From DASPKM01 sp035628135 (GTDB lineage: Bacteria > Bacteroidota > Bacteroidia > Chitinophagales > Chitinophagaceae): a stretch of DNA of 64,000 nucleotides. The DNA lies in NCBI GenBank assembly GCA_035628135.1, contig DASPKM010000002.1, positions 62,001-126,000 of the forward strand, in the 5' to 3' direction. Below, piece after piece: positions 24,692-34,254 of the stretch (the first letter of the stretch is position 1; the number at the start of each line of letters is the position of its first letter). The translations under genes and the position numbers were made by a program. The notes under the pieces are model-generated. The model did not search any database. It saw only the letters and a program-made list of their open reading frames with translations, and was not told the origin of the DNA.

Positions 24692-24957
24692 GCTTGATTT
24701 AAAATGGCTACGAACTCATTAGTATGCGCTATTAATGGTGAAATTAGTGCACATATTTCGACAATGCAGTGTGGATATGCGCAGTGTTTTCAATCCTATT
24801 GAACAGCTGTCAATTTAAACGTTTTTTGCTAAATTTGTCCCGACAGGTAAAAACTGTAAAAAAGTAACACGAACCGGCACACATTTCCTATGTGTGTCAT
24901 TTCAAGACCAAATCTGAAGCACACTTCACAACTAAATAATTGACACCTAAGGATGAA

Positions 24958-24976
24958 CGAATCCAGTCCTGGGCAC
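24958..24976 (+). other. Attachment site (right)
   Basis: An exact copy of CGAATCCAGTCCTGGGCAC, the 3' end of tRNA-Leu at 22431-22449, without the rest of the tRNA. Flanking bases differ on both sides, so the match is limited to 19 bp, as expected for an att core. Confidence 0.75.
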
Positions 24977-25011
24977 TTTCTCCTCCATAGCTCTAGCGAA
25001 AGAGGTCATGT

Positions 25012-25045
25012 AAACCTTGTAAGTGTTGATCTTGCAAGGTTTTTT
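25012..25045 (+). terminator. Displaced tRNA-Leu terminator
   Basis: AAACCTTGTAAG (25012-25023) pairs with CTTGCAAGGTTT (25031-25042) across a 7-nt loop and precedes a T-run. It is a near copy of the hairpin behind the tRNA at 22453. One of the two was probably the original tRNA terminator, pushed away by the insertion. Confidence 0.7.
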
Positions 25046-25081
25046 GTTTTTGGTGAATTACCGGCGTGGCCAATACTATAT

Positions 25082-26497
25082 CTACTTGTTAACCGACGCA
25101 AACCACTCAATGATCTTTGGATATAAATCGGCAATGGTTTGACCTTGCGCCCGGTTACGGTACAGATCGATCAGGAACTTATCGAAATGCTCGAATTGTG
25201 GAAAGCCGCGGCCCCTGGTCATTGTGTTATCTATAAACGCAATCAATTTTTGCTGTTCGCTTTCAGGCGCATAGTCCAGTATCCTGAGGCTTATCAAGCC
25301 CCAGTTCATGTACTCATTAAACGCAGAAATGCCGGGATAATAGTTCTTGTCCATTTTCACATCAACCCAACGGTCCCTGTTGCTGGTTGCTTTGGCAATT
25401 TCCTCCGCAAGTTTATCTGATTCGGGGTTGATATAGCCATGATTAATTTCACCGAAGATAGTAGTGCCCCGAATAACGATCTCGGCATTTTCGGTTAGCT
25501 GTATGTCTTTGAACCACACTTGCAAATCTTCCCGGTATGGAAAATTGACATGCGAATGGAGTTCTTTAAAATTATTGCTTTCAAACCAGGAAGCAGATTG
25601 ATTATAACCAACAAGCGGTGAAAAAATCACTTTGTAAGAATTGTAATCGTTCGAGGATGGAAAATTTTTATCGAGCCAGCGTTTCATTTCCGGGATGTTT
25701 GCCGTGTCTCGTAAAAAAGTCTCCTGGGCGGCATAGGTTTTACGGTTTTCGCTATAAAATCGCAGAAAATCTGCAGAGTCGGCAAACGACTGCAATTGCG
25801 AGATAAATGGGCGTAAATGATTGAGTGCTTCCCCAGGGAACCCGGTCCGATCATAAATTTTGCTCTGAACAATTTTCCCTCTTTTATCAAACTCATAGGA
25901 ATAACCGTTCATTTTCAGTTTGAAATAAGCGTAGAAGTCCTTCTTGATCTCTGCATCTATCCCAGCAACAAGCGGATGGTCCCTGAATTTATCGAACCAC
26001 GCACGCATTGCTTTGTAATAGTCAGATTTCTGGTAAACCAGATTTTTATTGCTGATGCCCGTTGGTGTTATTGCAATGACCACGTTTACCAATTCGTAGA
26101 CTTCAGGGATCTCGACAGATATCTTTCCCTTGTGTTTTCGCTGATATTTTTTATCAAAATGGGCCGCGGGAATGAATTTGGTTCCTATAATTTGCTGATA
26201 ACAAGGTTTGCCATCCCACTCGATAATGAAATCGTATTTTTTCCCTTCTTCAACTTTAAAACTAATTGAATCAACATCAGTGATGAAGGTTACTTTGTGC
26301 GATTTACCATTAATAAGTTCCGCTTTATACACGTCAGGCTTTGCCTGCGGGGACAAGTTCCATCCACTCCTTTTAAAAGTTTTGCCATCCCGGATGCTGA
26401 TTACTGCCTTATTTGATTTAATGACCGGCAAATTTTCCTGGGCATTTGCGGAGATTATAAACAACGTAAATGCAAAAACGAGTTTTATTAAACGCAT
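25082..26497 (-). CDS. Secreted protein of unknown function (DUF4932-like)
   Basis: A 471-residue protein. I chose ATG 26497 over a GTG six codons upstream because it opens a clean signal peptide (MRLIKLVFAFTLFIISANAQ). The first 110 residues look like a beta-sandwich; the rest is helical and contains YELVNVVIAITPTGISN (about 128-144) and SYKVIFSPLVGYNQSASWF (about 290-308). It resembles the DUF4932 family from memory. A GEINHGYINP stretch (about 348-357) sits where related proteins may carry a zincin HExxH; here the first His is Gly, so activity is doubtful. No partner genes are evident. Confidence 0.6.
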   Translation of the reverse strand: MRLIKLVFAFTLFIISANAQENLPVIKSNKAVISIRDGKTFKRSGWNLSPQAKPDVYKAELINGKSHKVTFITDVDSISFKVEEGKKYDFIIEWDGKPCYQQIIGTKFIPAAHFDKKYQRKHKGKISVEIPEVYELVNVVIAITPTGISNKNLVYQKSDYYKAMRAWFDKFRDHPLVAGIDAEIKKDFYAYFKLKMNGYSYEFDKRGKIVQSKIYDRTGFPGEALNHLRPFISQLQSFADSADFLRFYSENRKTYAAQETFLRDTANIPEMKRWLDKNFPSSNDYNSYKVIFSPLVGYNQSASWFESNNFKELHSHVNFPYREDLQVWFKDIQLTENAEIVIRGTTIFGEINHGYINPESDKLAEEIAKATSNRDRWVDVKMDKNYYPGISAFNEYMNWGLISLRILDYAPESEQQKLIAFIDNTMTRGRGFPQFEHFDKFLIDLYRNRAQGQTIADLYPKIIEWFASVNK

Positions 26498-26640
26498 TTG
26501 TAAAAGATTATTCACGTTTAAGGACTCAGTATCGCAGGAGATGTTGCATTCAGCCTAAAAGCGCAGAAATCGACAATAGAGGCTGATACGGACGCCAGTG
26601 TTCATTAAATGAATGCTGATCACCTGGCAGGGCATCTTAT

Positions 26641-28080
26641 CTACCGCAACGCCCTCAACCCCTCCTCCGCAATAAAATTCCCCGGGTTCAACCTTAACGA
26701 CTCTTCATACGCCTTCCTCGCAAGCTCTTTATTTCCCATCCTCCTGTAAATATCGCCGAGTAAATTTTGCGCTAAAAAAGATTGGGGGTTGATCTGCGTT
26801 ACAAATTGCATAAGTAATAAAGCCTCATCGGTCCTGTTAATGCGCAGCAGGTACCTTGACCATGTTCCAAGCTCTTCGGGCACAAGATTGCTGTACTCCG
26901 TTTTATCCAATGCGTTATACAGTTGCAGCGTCTTATCGGCGCCATTATTTTTTAATGATTGCCCGATCCATGCATTCATATTCTTTTTGGGCAACTGGGT
27001 AGGCTCGTCGTATAACAGATTTAGTATAGTAAAGCCTATTTCCCTTATTTTGGTAACACCGGTGTTATTGACGAAAATGATCACCTTATCATCTTCCGGG
27101 ATCCTGATCACCAGGCTGTTGAAGCCGTCGACCTCTCCGCCATGCGAAACGATCGTTATTTCTTTTGCTTTCATTTTCTTTTTTTCTATAAACCATCCAT
27201 AGCTGTATCCCTGTCCCGACCGAACCTCTGAGCTTGCCTCATTGGTTTTTTTGATCAATGAGTCATGTAAAACTGAATTATCCTGGAAAAGCCTTACCCA
27301 TTTTAAAAGATCAGGCACAGTTGAAGTAACCCCTCCCGTAGAGAATGGAATGGTCATATCATAATAGCCCGCAGGAATCAAACCGGTCAATGACCGCACA
27401 TACCCATACGCCCTGTTCGGTATCAGTTGATCATTATTAAAAAAGCCAGCATGCTCCATTTTTAAGTGATGAAATAAATAGCGTTGTAGCGCTTCTGCAT
27501 ACGTTGAACCGGTAACCTTCTCAATGATAGCGCCCAGGATATAGTAACCTGAATTGTTATACCGGAAATTCGAGCCGGGAGGGAATTCCGGCGCACCGGA
27601 ACAATAGCGCAATACAAAGCTGTCGACCGGGATATAATTTTTATTGATGCGTTCAAGGTCGGGGCGGTTGGTAAAAGATGGTATTCCTGATGTATGGTTT
27701 AACAATTGATGCAGGCTGATATTTCTTCCGTGCGCAGGATAATAAGGCAGGTAGTCATTGATGGTATTTTGCAGCCTGATCTTTCCTTCCTGCACCAACT
27801 TCAATACTAAAGAAGCTGTTATCGGTTTCGTTAAAGATCCAATTCTGAAAGCAGACTCGATAGTGTTTCGGATTTTCCATTCAAAATTTGAATATCCAAA
27901 AGCCTTTTGATAGATGATCTTGTCATTTTCCGCGACCAGGATCGTACCATTAAAATAACCGTGGTCCGCATACTTCTGAATTAGCTGGTCGATTTCCTGG
28001 ATCTTAGGTTGGCCGGACGCCTGAATGAGGCTCGCTGCAAATGCTGCAAACAGCAGTGTCACGTTGATTTTACCAAACAT
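26641..28080 (-). CDS. Serine hydrolase of the beta-lactamase/PBP family with TPR tail
   Basis: A 479-residue exported protein of the class C beta-lactamase/DD-peptidase fold. Start chosen at ATG 28080, which opens a signal peptide (MFGKINVTLLFAAFAASLIQ); the frame is open 22 codons further upstream. Active-site motifs are SLTK (Ser82, Lys85), YNN (Tyr174) and HGG in SHGGEVDGF. After the catalytic domain (about 30-365) come about two TPR-like repeats (NLLGDIYRRMGNKELARKAY). Such proteins cleave peptides, esters or D-amino acid bonds; the substrate is unknown. It is divergent from the S41-type gene. Confidence 0.85.
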   Translation of the reverse strand: MFGKINVTLLFAAFAASLIQASGQPKIQEIDQLIQKYADHGYFNGTILVAENDKIIYQKAFGYSNFEWKIRNTIESAFRIGSLTKPITASLVLKLVQEGKIRLQNTINDYLPYYPAHGRNISLHQLLNHTSGIPSFTNRPDLERINKNYIPVDSFVLRYCSGAPEFPPGSNFRYNNSGYYILGAIIEKVTGSTYAEALQRYLFHHLKMEHAGFFNNDQLIPNRAYGYVRSLTGLIPAGYYDMTIPFSTGGVTSTVPDLLKWVRLFQDNSVLHDSLIKKTNEASSEVRSGQGYSYGWFIEKKKMKAKEITIVSHGGEVDGFNSLVIRIPEDDKVIIFVNNTGVTKIREIGFTILNLLYDEPTQLPKKNMNAWIGQSLKNNGADKTLQLYNALDKTEYSNLVPEELGTWSRYLLRINRTDEALLLMQFVTQINPQSFLAQNLLGDIYRRMGNKELARKAYEESLRLNPGNFIAEEGLRALR

Positions 28081-28232
28081 AGTACGATGAGTTTCGTTGT
28101 TAAAAGTAACCCAGTGCCTGGAGCTGAAAAAAGCAGTTTTTAACATGCCGTCACAATTATCGTCACTTATTTTAAGACCTGTTATCGAAGAAGCCGCATT
28201 CCTGGAAATATCGATATATTACAAATAATACT

Positions 28233-30473
28233 ATGAAAACAAACAAGATATACCTGCTTATTTGCCTTATACTGTTGTCTTGCCATTTACAGGCCCAGCC
28301 CAACGAAAGGCAGCAGATCAATCGCCTTGTTTCGCTGGCAAAACTTTGGAGTACTATAAAATACTTTCATCCTTCATTAGCTTATGAGTACGTGAATTGG
28401 GATTCTTCACTGGCAACGGCTGTTCCCAAAGTCATGGCAGCTACAAATGACAAGGAGTATGCTATGGCGCTTGCCGAAATGCTGAGTGTGTTAAAGGACC
28501 CGGTGACCAACATCACCTACAACAAACCTGATCAGGTGGCGGACAACAGGTCATTCGATTACAGGTTCACAGAAGACTCAATCCTGGTTATAACCGCCGG
28601 CAGCTATTTGAAACTTTATTCTGGTGAAGCCCAGCGTAAGATCATGGAATTGAATACGCGTGTTTCGGGCGCCAGCGTTTGTATCATCGATCTTAGGACA
28701 ACGGAGAAAACCGGGGAATATGGAAAGCTTGCGCTTTTCTCTGCATTTTCAAACCTCGAACGATCGATCACAACAAAGCAATTGATCGCTCCGGGACAAC
28801 GCTTTCGATTGCATCGTGGCTATGAGAATCAATCTGGATTTATTTCTTCCGGGCAGTATCAATCAAAATTGGTGGTAGAGAATGGAAAGCGGATTATACC
28901 TGCAAGAAATGCAAAGGATATTCCCGTCATCTTTATATTAAACAGGAATTCAGAAGTGCTTCCCAGCATGTACCCATTACAGGCGTCAGGAAAGGCGCTT
29001 ATAGCGTATGAAGGCGACATCAATGAATTCTCAACCGGTCAAACCGAACAAATCGAAATGGGCGAGGGACTGCTTGCCAATGTTCGGTTGACTGAACCCA
29101 TTTCCATCGAAGGCAATAGCGCGGGCCTCCAGGCCGATCGCTCCTTTCCCGAAACAGAAAGCGCTTCCATCGTGGGTGAGGCAATTGTCCTGGCGCGCAA
29201 TTATAAAAGTTCTTCGCTTGTTAAAAAGCCTTTGCCTGCCGTTGCGACATCGTTCCCTGAAAAAACATACCCTGAAATGAGATATCCTGACATAGGATAT
29301 CGAATGCTCTCAATTTACCGCCTGTGGTCTGCCATCAATTATTTCTTTCCTTACAAAAATTTACTGGAGCGGGATTGGGATGATGTGCTTCGGGAGTTCA
29401 TACCCAAATTCATGAACGCTAAGGATTCACTCGAATATTCTTTAGCAGTTGCGGAAATGGCCACGCATATTCATGATTCGCATGCTTACGTGAGTGGAAA
29501 AACTATATCGGACTACTACGGAACAGGATATTCGCCCATACGGGTGAGAATGATCGAAGGCCTTCCTGTAATCACTTCTTTCAGGAATGACTCTATTGCC
29601 AGGTCAGCGGGGCTTAGTATTGGCGACATTATCATAAAAGTGGATGGGGAAGACGCAAACACAAGGCTCCAGCGATACTACAAATACATTGCCGCCTCTA
29701 CCGTTCATAATCGCATGTATCGCGCAGCCTTTGGATTTATGAATGGAGCTCCTAATTCAATTGTTACCCTGACAGTAAAAGATAAATACAATAAAATAAA
29801 AGAGGTGAACCTCCCGCGGAGATATGAAGATTATTATACACTGTATAACAGAGAGCGGTCTGGCGAAATGATAAAACTGTTGCCAGGTAATATCGGTTAT
29901 GTAGACCTGGACAGGTATCCCTTGCACGACATGGACAAAATGCTGGAACAATTCAAAACCACAAAAGCCATCATATTCGATATGCGTGGCTATCCGAAAG
30001 GTGATTTTTTTTGGTTCTTAACACCCAGGCTCGCGCTTAAAGAAAATACTCCCGCGGCTTTATTAGAAACGCCGCTTGTATCAAAAGGCAATCAACTTAC
30101 CTGGGAAGGCACCTTTCAATTTATTCAGCCCAAGCCAACTGATAAATGGACCTATAAAGGGAAAACAGTTTTGCTGGTAGATGAGCGGGCAGTAAGCCAG
30201 TCCGAACATACCGGCTTATTTTTCCAGGCGGCAAACAACACGAAGATCATCGGAACCGCAACCGGGGGCGCAAACGGTGAGATCACAACAATACTGCTTC
30301 CGGGAAATATGGCTGTTGGATTTTCGGGTCAATCGGCCAGGTATCCAAATGGCAAACAATTACAGCGGAAGGGATTGCAACCCGACATAATAGTAAAAGA
30401 AACGATTTCGGGGATCAGAAATGGGAAAGACGAAATACTGGAGGCCGCAATAAAATATTTATCAGGACAGTAA
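28233..30473 (+). CDS. S41-type peptidase with duplicated N-terminal module and PDZ domain
   Basis: A 746-residue exported protein; signal peptide MKTNKIYLLICLILLSCHLQAQ. Two copies of one module are seen at about 31-92 (RLVSLAKLWSTIKYFHPS) and 356-421 (RMLSIYRLWSAINYFFPY). A PDZ-like domain (about 430-530, GLSIGDIIIKVDGEDA) precedes the S41 catalytic domain (about 540-746). The nucleophile motif SQSE (Ser655) corresponds to SASE in Tsp. The Tsp Lys in FGKG is missing (GTATGGANGE here), as in many S41 proteins related to tricorn/IRBP. The first half may hold a second, inactive S41-like unit. Its stop lies 8 bases from the stop of the kinase gene. Confidence 0.8.
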   Translation: MKTNKIYLLICLILLSCHLQAQPNERQQINRLVSLAKLWSTIKYFHPSLAYEYVNWDSSLATAVPKVMAATNDKEYAMALAEMLSVLKDPVTNITYNKPDQVADNRSFDYRFTEDSILVITAGSYLKLYSGEAQRKIMELNTRVSGASVCIIDLRTTEKTGEYGKLALFSAFSNLERSITTKQLIAPGQRFRLHRGYENQSGFISSGQYQSKLVVENGKRIIPARNAKDIPVIFILNRNSEVLPSMYPLQASGKALIAYEGDINEFSTGQTEQIEMGEGLLANVRLTEPISIEGNSAGLQADRSFPETESASIVGEAIVLARNYKSSSLVKKPLPAVATSFPEKTYPEMRYPDIGYRMLSIYRLWSAINYFFPYKNLLERDWDDVLREFIPKFMNAKDSLEYSLAVAEMATHIHDSHAYVSGKTISDYYGTGYSPIRVRMIEGLPVITSFRNDSIARSAGLSIGDIIIKVDGEDANTRLQRYYKYIAASTVHNRMYRAAFGFMNGAPNSIVTLTVKDKYNKIKEVNLPRRYEDYYTLYNRERSGEMIKLLPGNIGYVDLDRYPLHDMDKMLEQFKTTKAIIFDMRGYPKGDFFWFLTPRLALKENTPAALLETPLVSKGNQLTWEGTFQFIQPKPTDKWTYKGKTVLLVDERAVSQSEHTGLFFQAANNTKIIGTATGGANGEITTILLPGNMAVGFSGQSARYPNGKQLQRKGLQPDIIVKETISGIRNGKDEILEAAIKYLSGQ

Positions 30474-30481
30474 CCGCATTT

Positions 30482-31549
30482 TCAGTGAAGAACTAATTTC
30501 GGGATTGTTAAGCTTACAGAGTAGAGGTCATCTTTCTGGCATACTTCCAATTGATGCGTGTGGGCATACAGCAGGTCAAGCCGTCTTTTGACATTTGCCA
30601 ATCCCAGGCCCGGACGCTCATTCCTGGTCTTTGGGGGGCGGCTGTTTTCCACCTTAAACGAAATGAAATTATCACGGGTCTCAAGATCGATGCTTATCCA
30701 CGCACCATTTACTGAAGCGCTAAGCCCGTGTTTGAAAGCATTCTCAACAAATGGCAGCAAAAGAAGGGGCGCAATGCTTACATTTTGAAAGTCCCCGCGC
30801 TGTTTAAAGAAAATATCATATCCATCGTTATAGCGGATTTTTTCCAACTCGATATAATTCTGAATATGATGTACTTCTTTTTCGAGCGGAACCTTCGGAG
30901 TGTTGGCGTCGTATAACATGTATTTCATCAAATCAGACAATTGCAGTATCACCTCAGGAGCAACATCAGATTTTTGCAAGGCAAGACCGTACAGGTTATT
31001 CAGGGTATTCAGGAAAAAGTGAGGATGGATCTGGGACTGCAAATATTTGATCTCAGAATACAATTGCCGTTTTTCCACCTCTTCCAGTTTTTGCTGGCTT
31101 TGATACCAATGGGTAATTGCTTTCACAAATAACGCGATCATAGAGGTTGGGTACAGCATCAGGAGTGACTGCAGAAAAAGCCTGAGGCTCCAGAAGCCGC
31201 CGGGATGGCGGCTCTCTCCATTAAAAAAAGCGGGATATATGTATGAGTGATATACATAAAGGTTAAGCGCCATCTGCGCCAGGGTCGCTATGACGAGTGA
31301 CAATAAAAACGAAGCTGTAAACAAAACGTATTTCTTTTTCAGGAAAAACCTTGGGAACAAAAAGTCGATGGTCCAGTATGTGATCGCCATCTGCCCAATG
31401 AGAAAGAAAAAGCGGCGGGCGAAAGATTCTGCATAGTCTGTTGCCTCCTGTCCGTCAACTGTGGCAATGGATGAAATAGTCCATATAAACAGCCAAAACA
31501 AAAAGTGGATATGTATTTTTTCCCGGAGCATTGTTCGGACGACCTGCAT
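30482..31549 (-). CDS. LytS-type sensor histidine kinase without adjacent regulator
   Basis: A 355-residue membrane kinase of the His_kinase (PF06580) family. Start ATG 31549; a TTG lies three codons upstream. About four membrane helices (about 15-28, 45-65, 77-98, 125-147) are followed by a coiled coil and the phosphorylated His177 in HPHFFLNTLNNLYGL, then a HATPase domain (VPLEKEVHHIQNYIELEKIR, FVENAFKHGL, GLGLANVKRRL). It would phosphorylate a LytTR response regulator, but none is next to it; the closest in the window is at 39485. It lies upstream of nothing on its strand and 114 bases downstream of the permease gene. Confidence 0.85.
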   Translation of the reverse strand: MQVVRTMLREKIHIHFLFWLFIWTISSIATVDGQEATDYAESFARRFFFLIGQMAITYWTIDFLFPRFFLKKKYVLFTASFLLSLVIATLAQMALNLYVYHSYIYPAFFNGESRHPGGFWSLRLFLQSLLMLYPTSMIALFVKAITHWYQSQQKLEEVEKRQLYSEIKYLQSQIHPHFFLNTLNNLYGLALQKSDVAPEVILQLSDLMKYMLYDANTPKVPLEKEVHHIQNYIELEKIRYNDGYDIFFKQRGDFQNVSIAPLLLLPFVENAFKHGLSASVNGAWISIDLETRDNFISFKVENSRPPKTRNERPGLGLANVKRRLDLLYAHTHQLEVCQKDDLYSVSLTIPKLVLH

Positions 31550-31663
31550 TTTAGGCAATTAATACAGGCAACCTCCATTAAAGGTCATCAAATTGGGGAT
31601 TCACCCAACATTTGAGGCGTCTTTTTTAGTTTTTTATGTGAACAGGCTGGTTTTTTATGCGAA

Positions 31664-34081
31664 CTATTCACTCCGCAGCGTGCTGACAGGATTCGCCATG
31701 CTCGCCTTAATGGTTTGAAAGCTGATGGTAACCAATGCAATCACCAGCGCAATCAATGTAGCAAACCCAAATACCCACCACGATATATTTATTTTATAAG
31801 CAAAGTTCTGCAGCCATTTATCCATCATCCACCATGCAAAGGGAATTGCGATTACAGCTGCTATCAATACGAGTTTTAAAAACTTTTGTGACAGCATAGC
31901 CGTGATGTTTGCCGAAGATGCGCCCAGCACTTTCCTGATCCCGATCTCCTTTACCCGGCGCATGTTGGCGGAAGATGAAATACCAAACAAACCAAGACAG
32001 GAGATCAGAATGGCCAAAATGGAAAAATAGTTGAAAATATTACCCAGCCGCATTTCTTTCCGGTACAACTTATCAAATGCTTCCTGCAGAAAGAAATAAT
32101 CAAATGGCCTGTCAGGCACTACCTTTTTAAATGCCGATTCGATTTGTTTTAATGTAGATGAAATGTCGCCCGAAGACGATACTCTCACAATCATATTATC
32201 TAAGTAGTAAGATTGAGGAGCAATTGTCAGGATCAATGGCTCAACGGGATGATGCAATGACTGGAAATGGAAATCTTTAACAATACCGATAAGGTTTCCT
32301 TCTTTCGGCTTTCCCGCGGCAACGGATTGCATAGTTAGCTTAACTCCCGCAACAGAAGTAATTCCAAAGTTCTTCGCGGCGGATTCATTTATGATAAAAG
32401 CATTCTTATCAGTAGAAAAATCTTTGGAGAATGCTCGTCCATCGACAATTTTCATTTGCATTGCCCTAATAAAATCTTCATCAACCAGTAATGTGAATGC
32501 ATTCGAAGAATCGATCCGGCCATTATCATATATCAATGTGTTGAAATCGTAAAAGCCTCTGACCCAGGGGAAATTCGATAAGGCGCTTACTTCGGAAACT
32601 CCGGGCACCCTAAGTATTTCCTGCTTAACAGATGCAAAGTTTTCCTGGATCTTTTCATCCCTCACCGGAATTACCAATTGCTGATCCCTCTTAAAGCCTA
32701 TGTCTTTTGTTTGAATGTAAGAAAGCTGCGATTGTATGATCAGGGCAGCTGCAATCAAAGCAATACAGATTACGAATTGGAAAACCACTAAAAAAGATTG
32801 CAAAGAAAAGGTTGGTTTGGATTTCGCCAATGACACATTTTCTCGCTTCAAAACATTCACAACGCTAAAGGCAGATAGCAATTTCATCGGGAACATTGGA
32901 ATGATCAGCCAAATGGCCCCGATCAGCAAAACAATACCACCCCAAACAACCAAAGCATCAGGTGAGAAGGCAGATAGCTGCAATTCCAATGTACTGTTGA
33001 ATACAGGTAGTACGAGCTTAACTACCAAAGCCGAAAGCACAATGGCCGCAATCAAAAAAGAACCGGTTTCGGTTGCGCTTTGCCACCACAGGTCCCGGTT
33101 AGTGGCTCCTACTACCTTCCTGATGCCAATTCCCCGCAGCCTTTGCATAATACGGGAGAGTAAAAGGTTGATGAAATTGATCGCTGCAATGATCAACGTC
33201 AGCAACGCGATCGTTATGAATATGACGATGGTAGTTTTACTGGTTGAAGGATGCATCTCGGCTTCCAGGCTGGAAAAATGGACTTCATTTAAAGGCTGAA
33301 GGCGATGGTCACGGGTTTTAGCAACATCGGGGCGCAGGAATTTTTGTTCAAAACCGTTCATGCCTGCGTCTATTTTGCGCGCATCCGCCGGTTTTTCAAT
33401 AGTAAAGAATGTGTAGACCGGAGGAAAATACCAGGTGCTTTCATTACTTGCTATCCATGTTCCCACAATCGTGCGGGCAGATGAAAGGGGAGCCAATATA
33501 TTGAACTGGAGGCTGGAGTTTCCGGGGATATTCTCCAACACTCCCGCTATTGTAAATAAATTTCCTTCTATCGACAGCAGCTTCCCCACCGCGTCTTCTT
33601 TTCCAAAATATTTTTCAGCTGCGGATTGCGTCATTAAAATGCTGCCGGGATTATTTAAAACGGTGTTCGCATCGCCGCTTATTAACTGAAACGAAAAGAC
33701 TCTAAAGAAAGTGGAGTCCACGAAAAAGAACTTGTCTTCTTGAAATGCTACATTCTTCTCTTTATTGGTAACACTTACGCTGTACGGCAGCATCCGCACT
33801 GCATCACGAATATCAGGGAATGCTGATTGCATAAGGCTCGCCATTGGGATATAAGAATGCGCCATCTGGGTTGTTCCGGCGTCATTTGTTTCAAAAGTGG
33901 TAAGACGATATATCTTATCTGCGTCCTTGTGAAAGCGGTCGTAGCGTATTTCGCCATACACAAAAAGGAAAATGATAACGCAACAGGCAATGCCCGCGGA
34001 AAGACCTGTGAGATTGATAAAAGTGTACAGCTTGTCTTTGCCCAGGTAGCGTAAGGCTTCTTTGAAATAGTTGTTGAGCAT
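31664..34081 (-). CDS. FtsX/MacB-type ABC transporter permease (two-module)
   Basis: An 805-residue inner-membrane protein. I chose ATG 34081 (MLNNYFKEALRYLGKDKLY), the standard start of this family. Two repeats each have a MacB-like periplasmic domain and an FtsX-type permease domain, giving about 8 membrane helices (first after YTFINLTGLSAGIACCVIIF; family motifs RMQRLRGIGIRKVVGA near 365 and MRRVKEIGIRKVLGAS near 690). No ATPase gene is adjacent, usual for this group in Bacteroidota. Members are often controlled by LytS/LytTR systems and linked to antimicrobial peptide or lipoprotein traffic; substrate unknown. Confidence 0.85.
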   Translation of the reverse strand: MLNNYFKEALRYLGKDKLYTFINLTGLSAGIACCVIIFLFVYGEIRYDRFHKDADKIYRLTTFETNDAGTTQMAHSYIPMASLMQSAFPDIRDAVRMLPYSVSVTNKEKNVAFQEDKFFFVDSTFFRVFSFQLISGDANTVLNNPGSILMTQSAAEKYFGKEDAVGKLLSIEGNLFTIAGVLENIPGNSSLQFNILAPLSSARTIVGTWIASNESTWYFPPVYTFFTIEKPADARKIDAGMNGFEQKFLRPDVAKTRDHRLQPLNEVHFSSLEAEMHPSTSKTTIVIFITIALLTLIIAAINFINLLLSRIMQRLRGIGIRKVVGATNRDLWWQSATETGSFLIAAIVLSALVVKLVLPVFNSTLELQLSAFSPDALVVWGGIVLLIGAIWLIIPMFPMKLLSAFSVVNVLKRENVSLAKSKPTFSLQSFLVVFQFVICIALIAAALIIQSQLSYIQTKDIGFKRDQQLVIPVRDEKIQENFASVKQEILRVPGVSEVSALSNFPWVRGFYDFNTLIYDNGRIDSSNAFTLLVDEDFIRAMQMKIVDGRAFSKDFSTDKNAFIINESAAKNFGITSVAGVKLTMQSVAAGKPKEGNLIGIVKDFHFQSLHHPVEPLILTIAPQSYYLDNMIVRVSSSGDISSTLKQIESAFKKVVPDRPFDYFFLQEAFDKLYRKEMRLGNIFNYFSILAILISCLGLFGISSSANMRRVKEIGIRKVLGASSANITAMLSQKFLKLVLIAAVIAIPFAWWMMDKWLQNFAYKINISWWVFGFATLIALVIALVTISFQTIKASMANPVSTLRSE

Positions 34082-34254
34082 TCGTTTTGGTTTTAAAGCA
34101 CTGGGGAATTCGCTCAAAAAGCAGCCCGCACTAACTAATCTCCCGAAAGTATGCCAAGAGATAACCAACTGTTTTTTAATCGATTATTGAGAGAACATGC
34201 CCGTGTTCTGTACGGTTTTGATACAGTGGTTGTTCGATTATAATCACCGCTTTA

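Larger units (their letters stand above)
22431..24976. mobile_element. Small genomic island / integrated element remnant at tRNA-Leu
   Basis: A region of about 2.5 kb bounded by direct 19-bp att repeats, one in the tRNA gene and one without the rest of the tRNA. Its sequence is visibly more AT-rich than the housekeeping genes to the left. It holds a frameshifted pseudogene, a small membrane protein, a truncated transposase and a DUF2625 gene, all on the minus strand. No intact integrase is present, so the element should be immobile by itself. Confidence 0.7.
24692..25081. other. Gene-free stretch of 390 bases at the island's right end
   Basis: I see no credible gene here. It holds a short inverted repeat (ACACAT at 24879-24884 and ATGTGT at 24890-24895), the distal att copy at 24958-24976 and a terminator at 25012-25045. 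The part before the att copy could be the former attP arm region of the element; no integrase arm sites can be proven. Confidence 0.5.

Noticed and set aside
24958..24976. Second tRNA-Leu gene
   Set aside because: Only the last 19 bases match the tRNA 3' end; the 5' part, D arm and anticodon are missing. It is an att duplicate.
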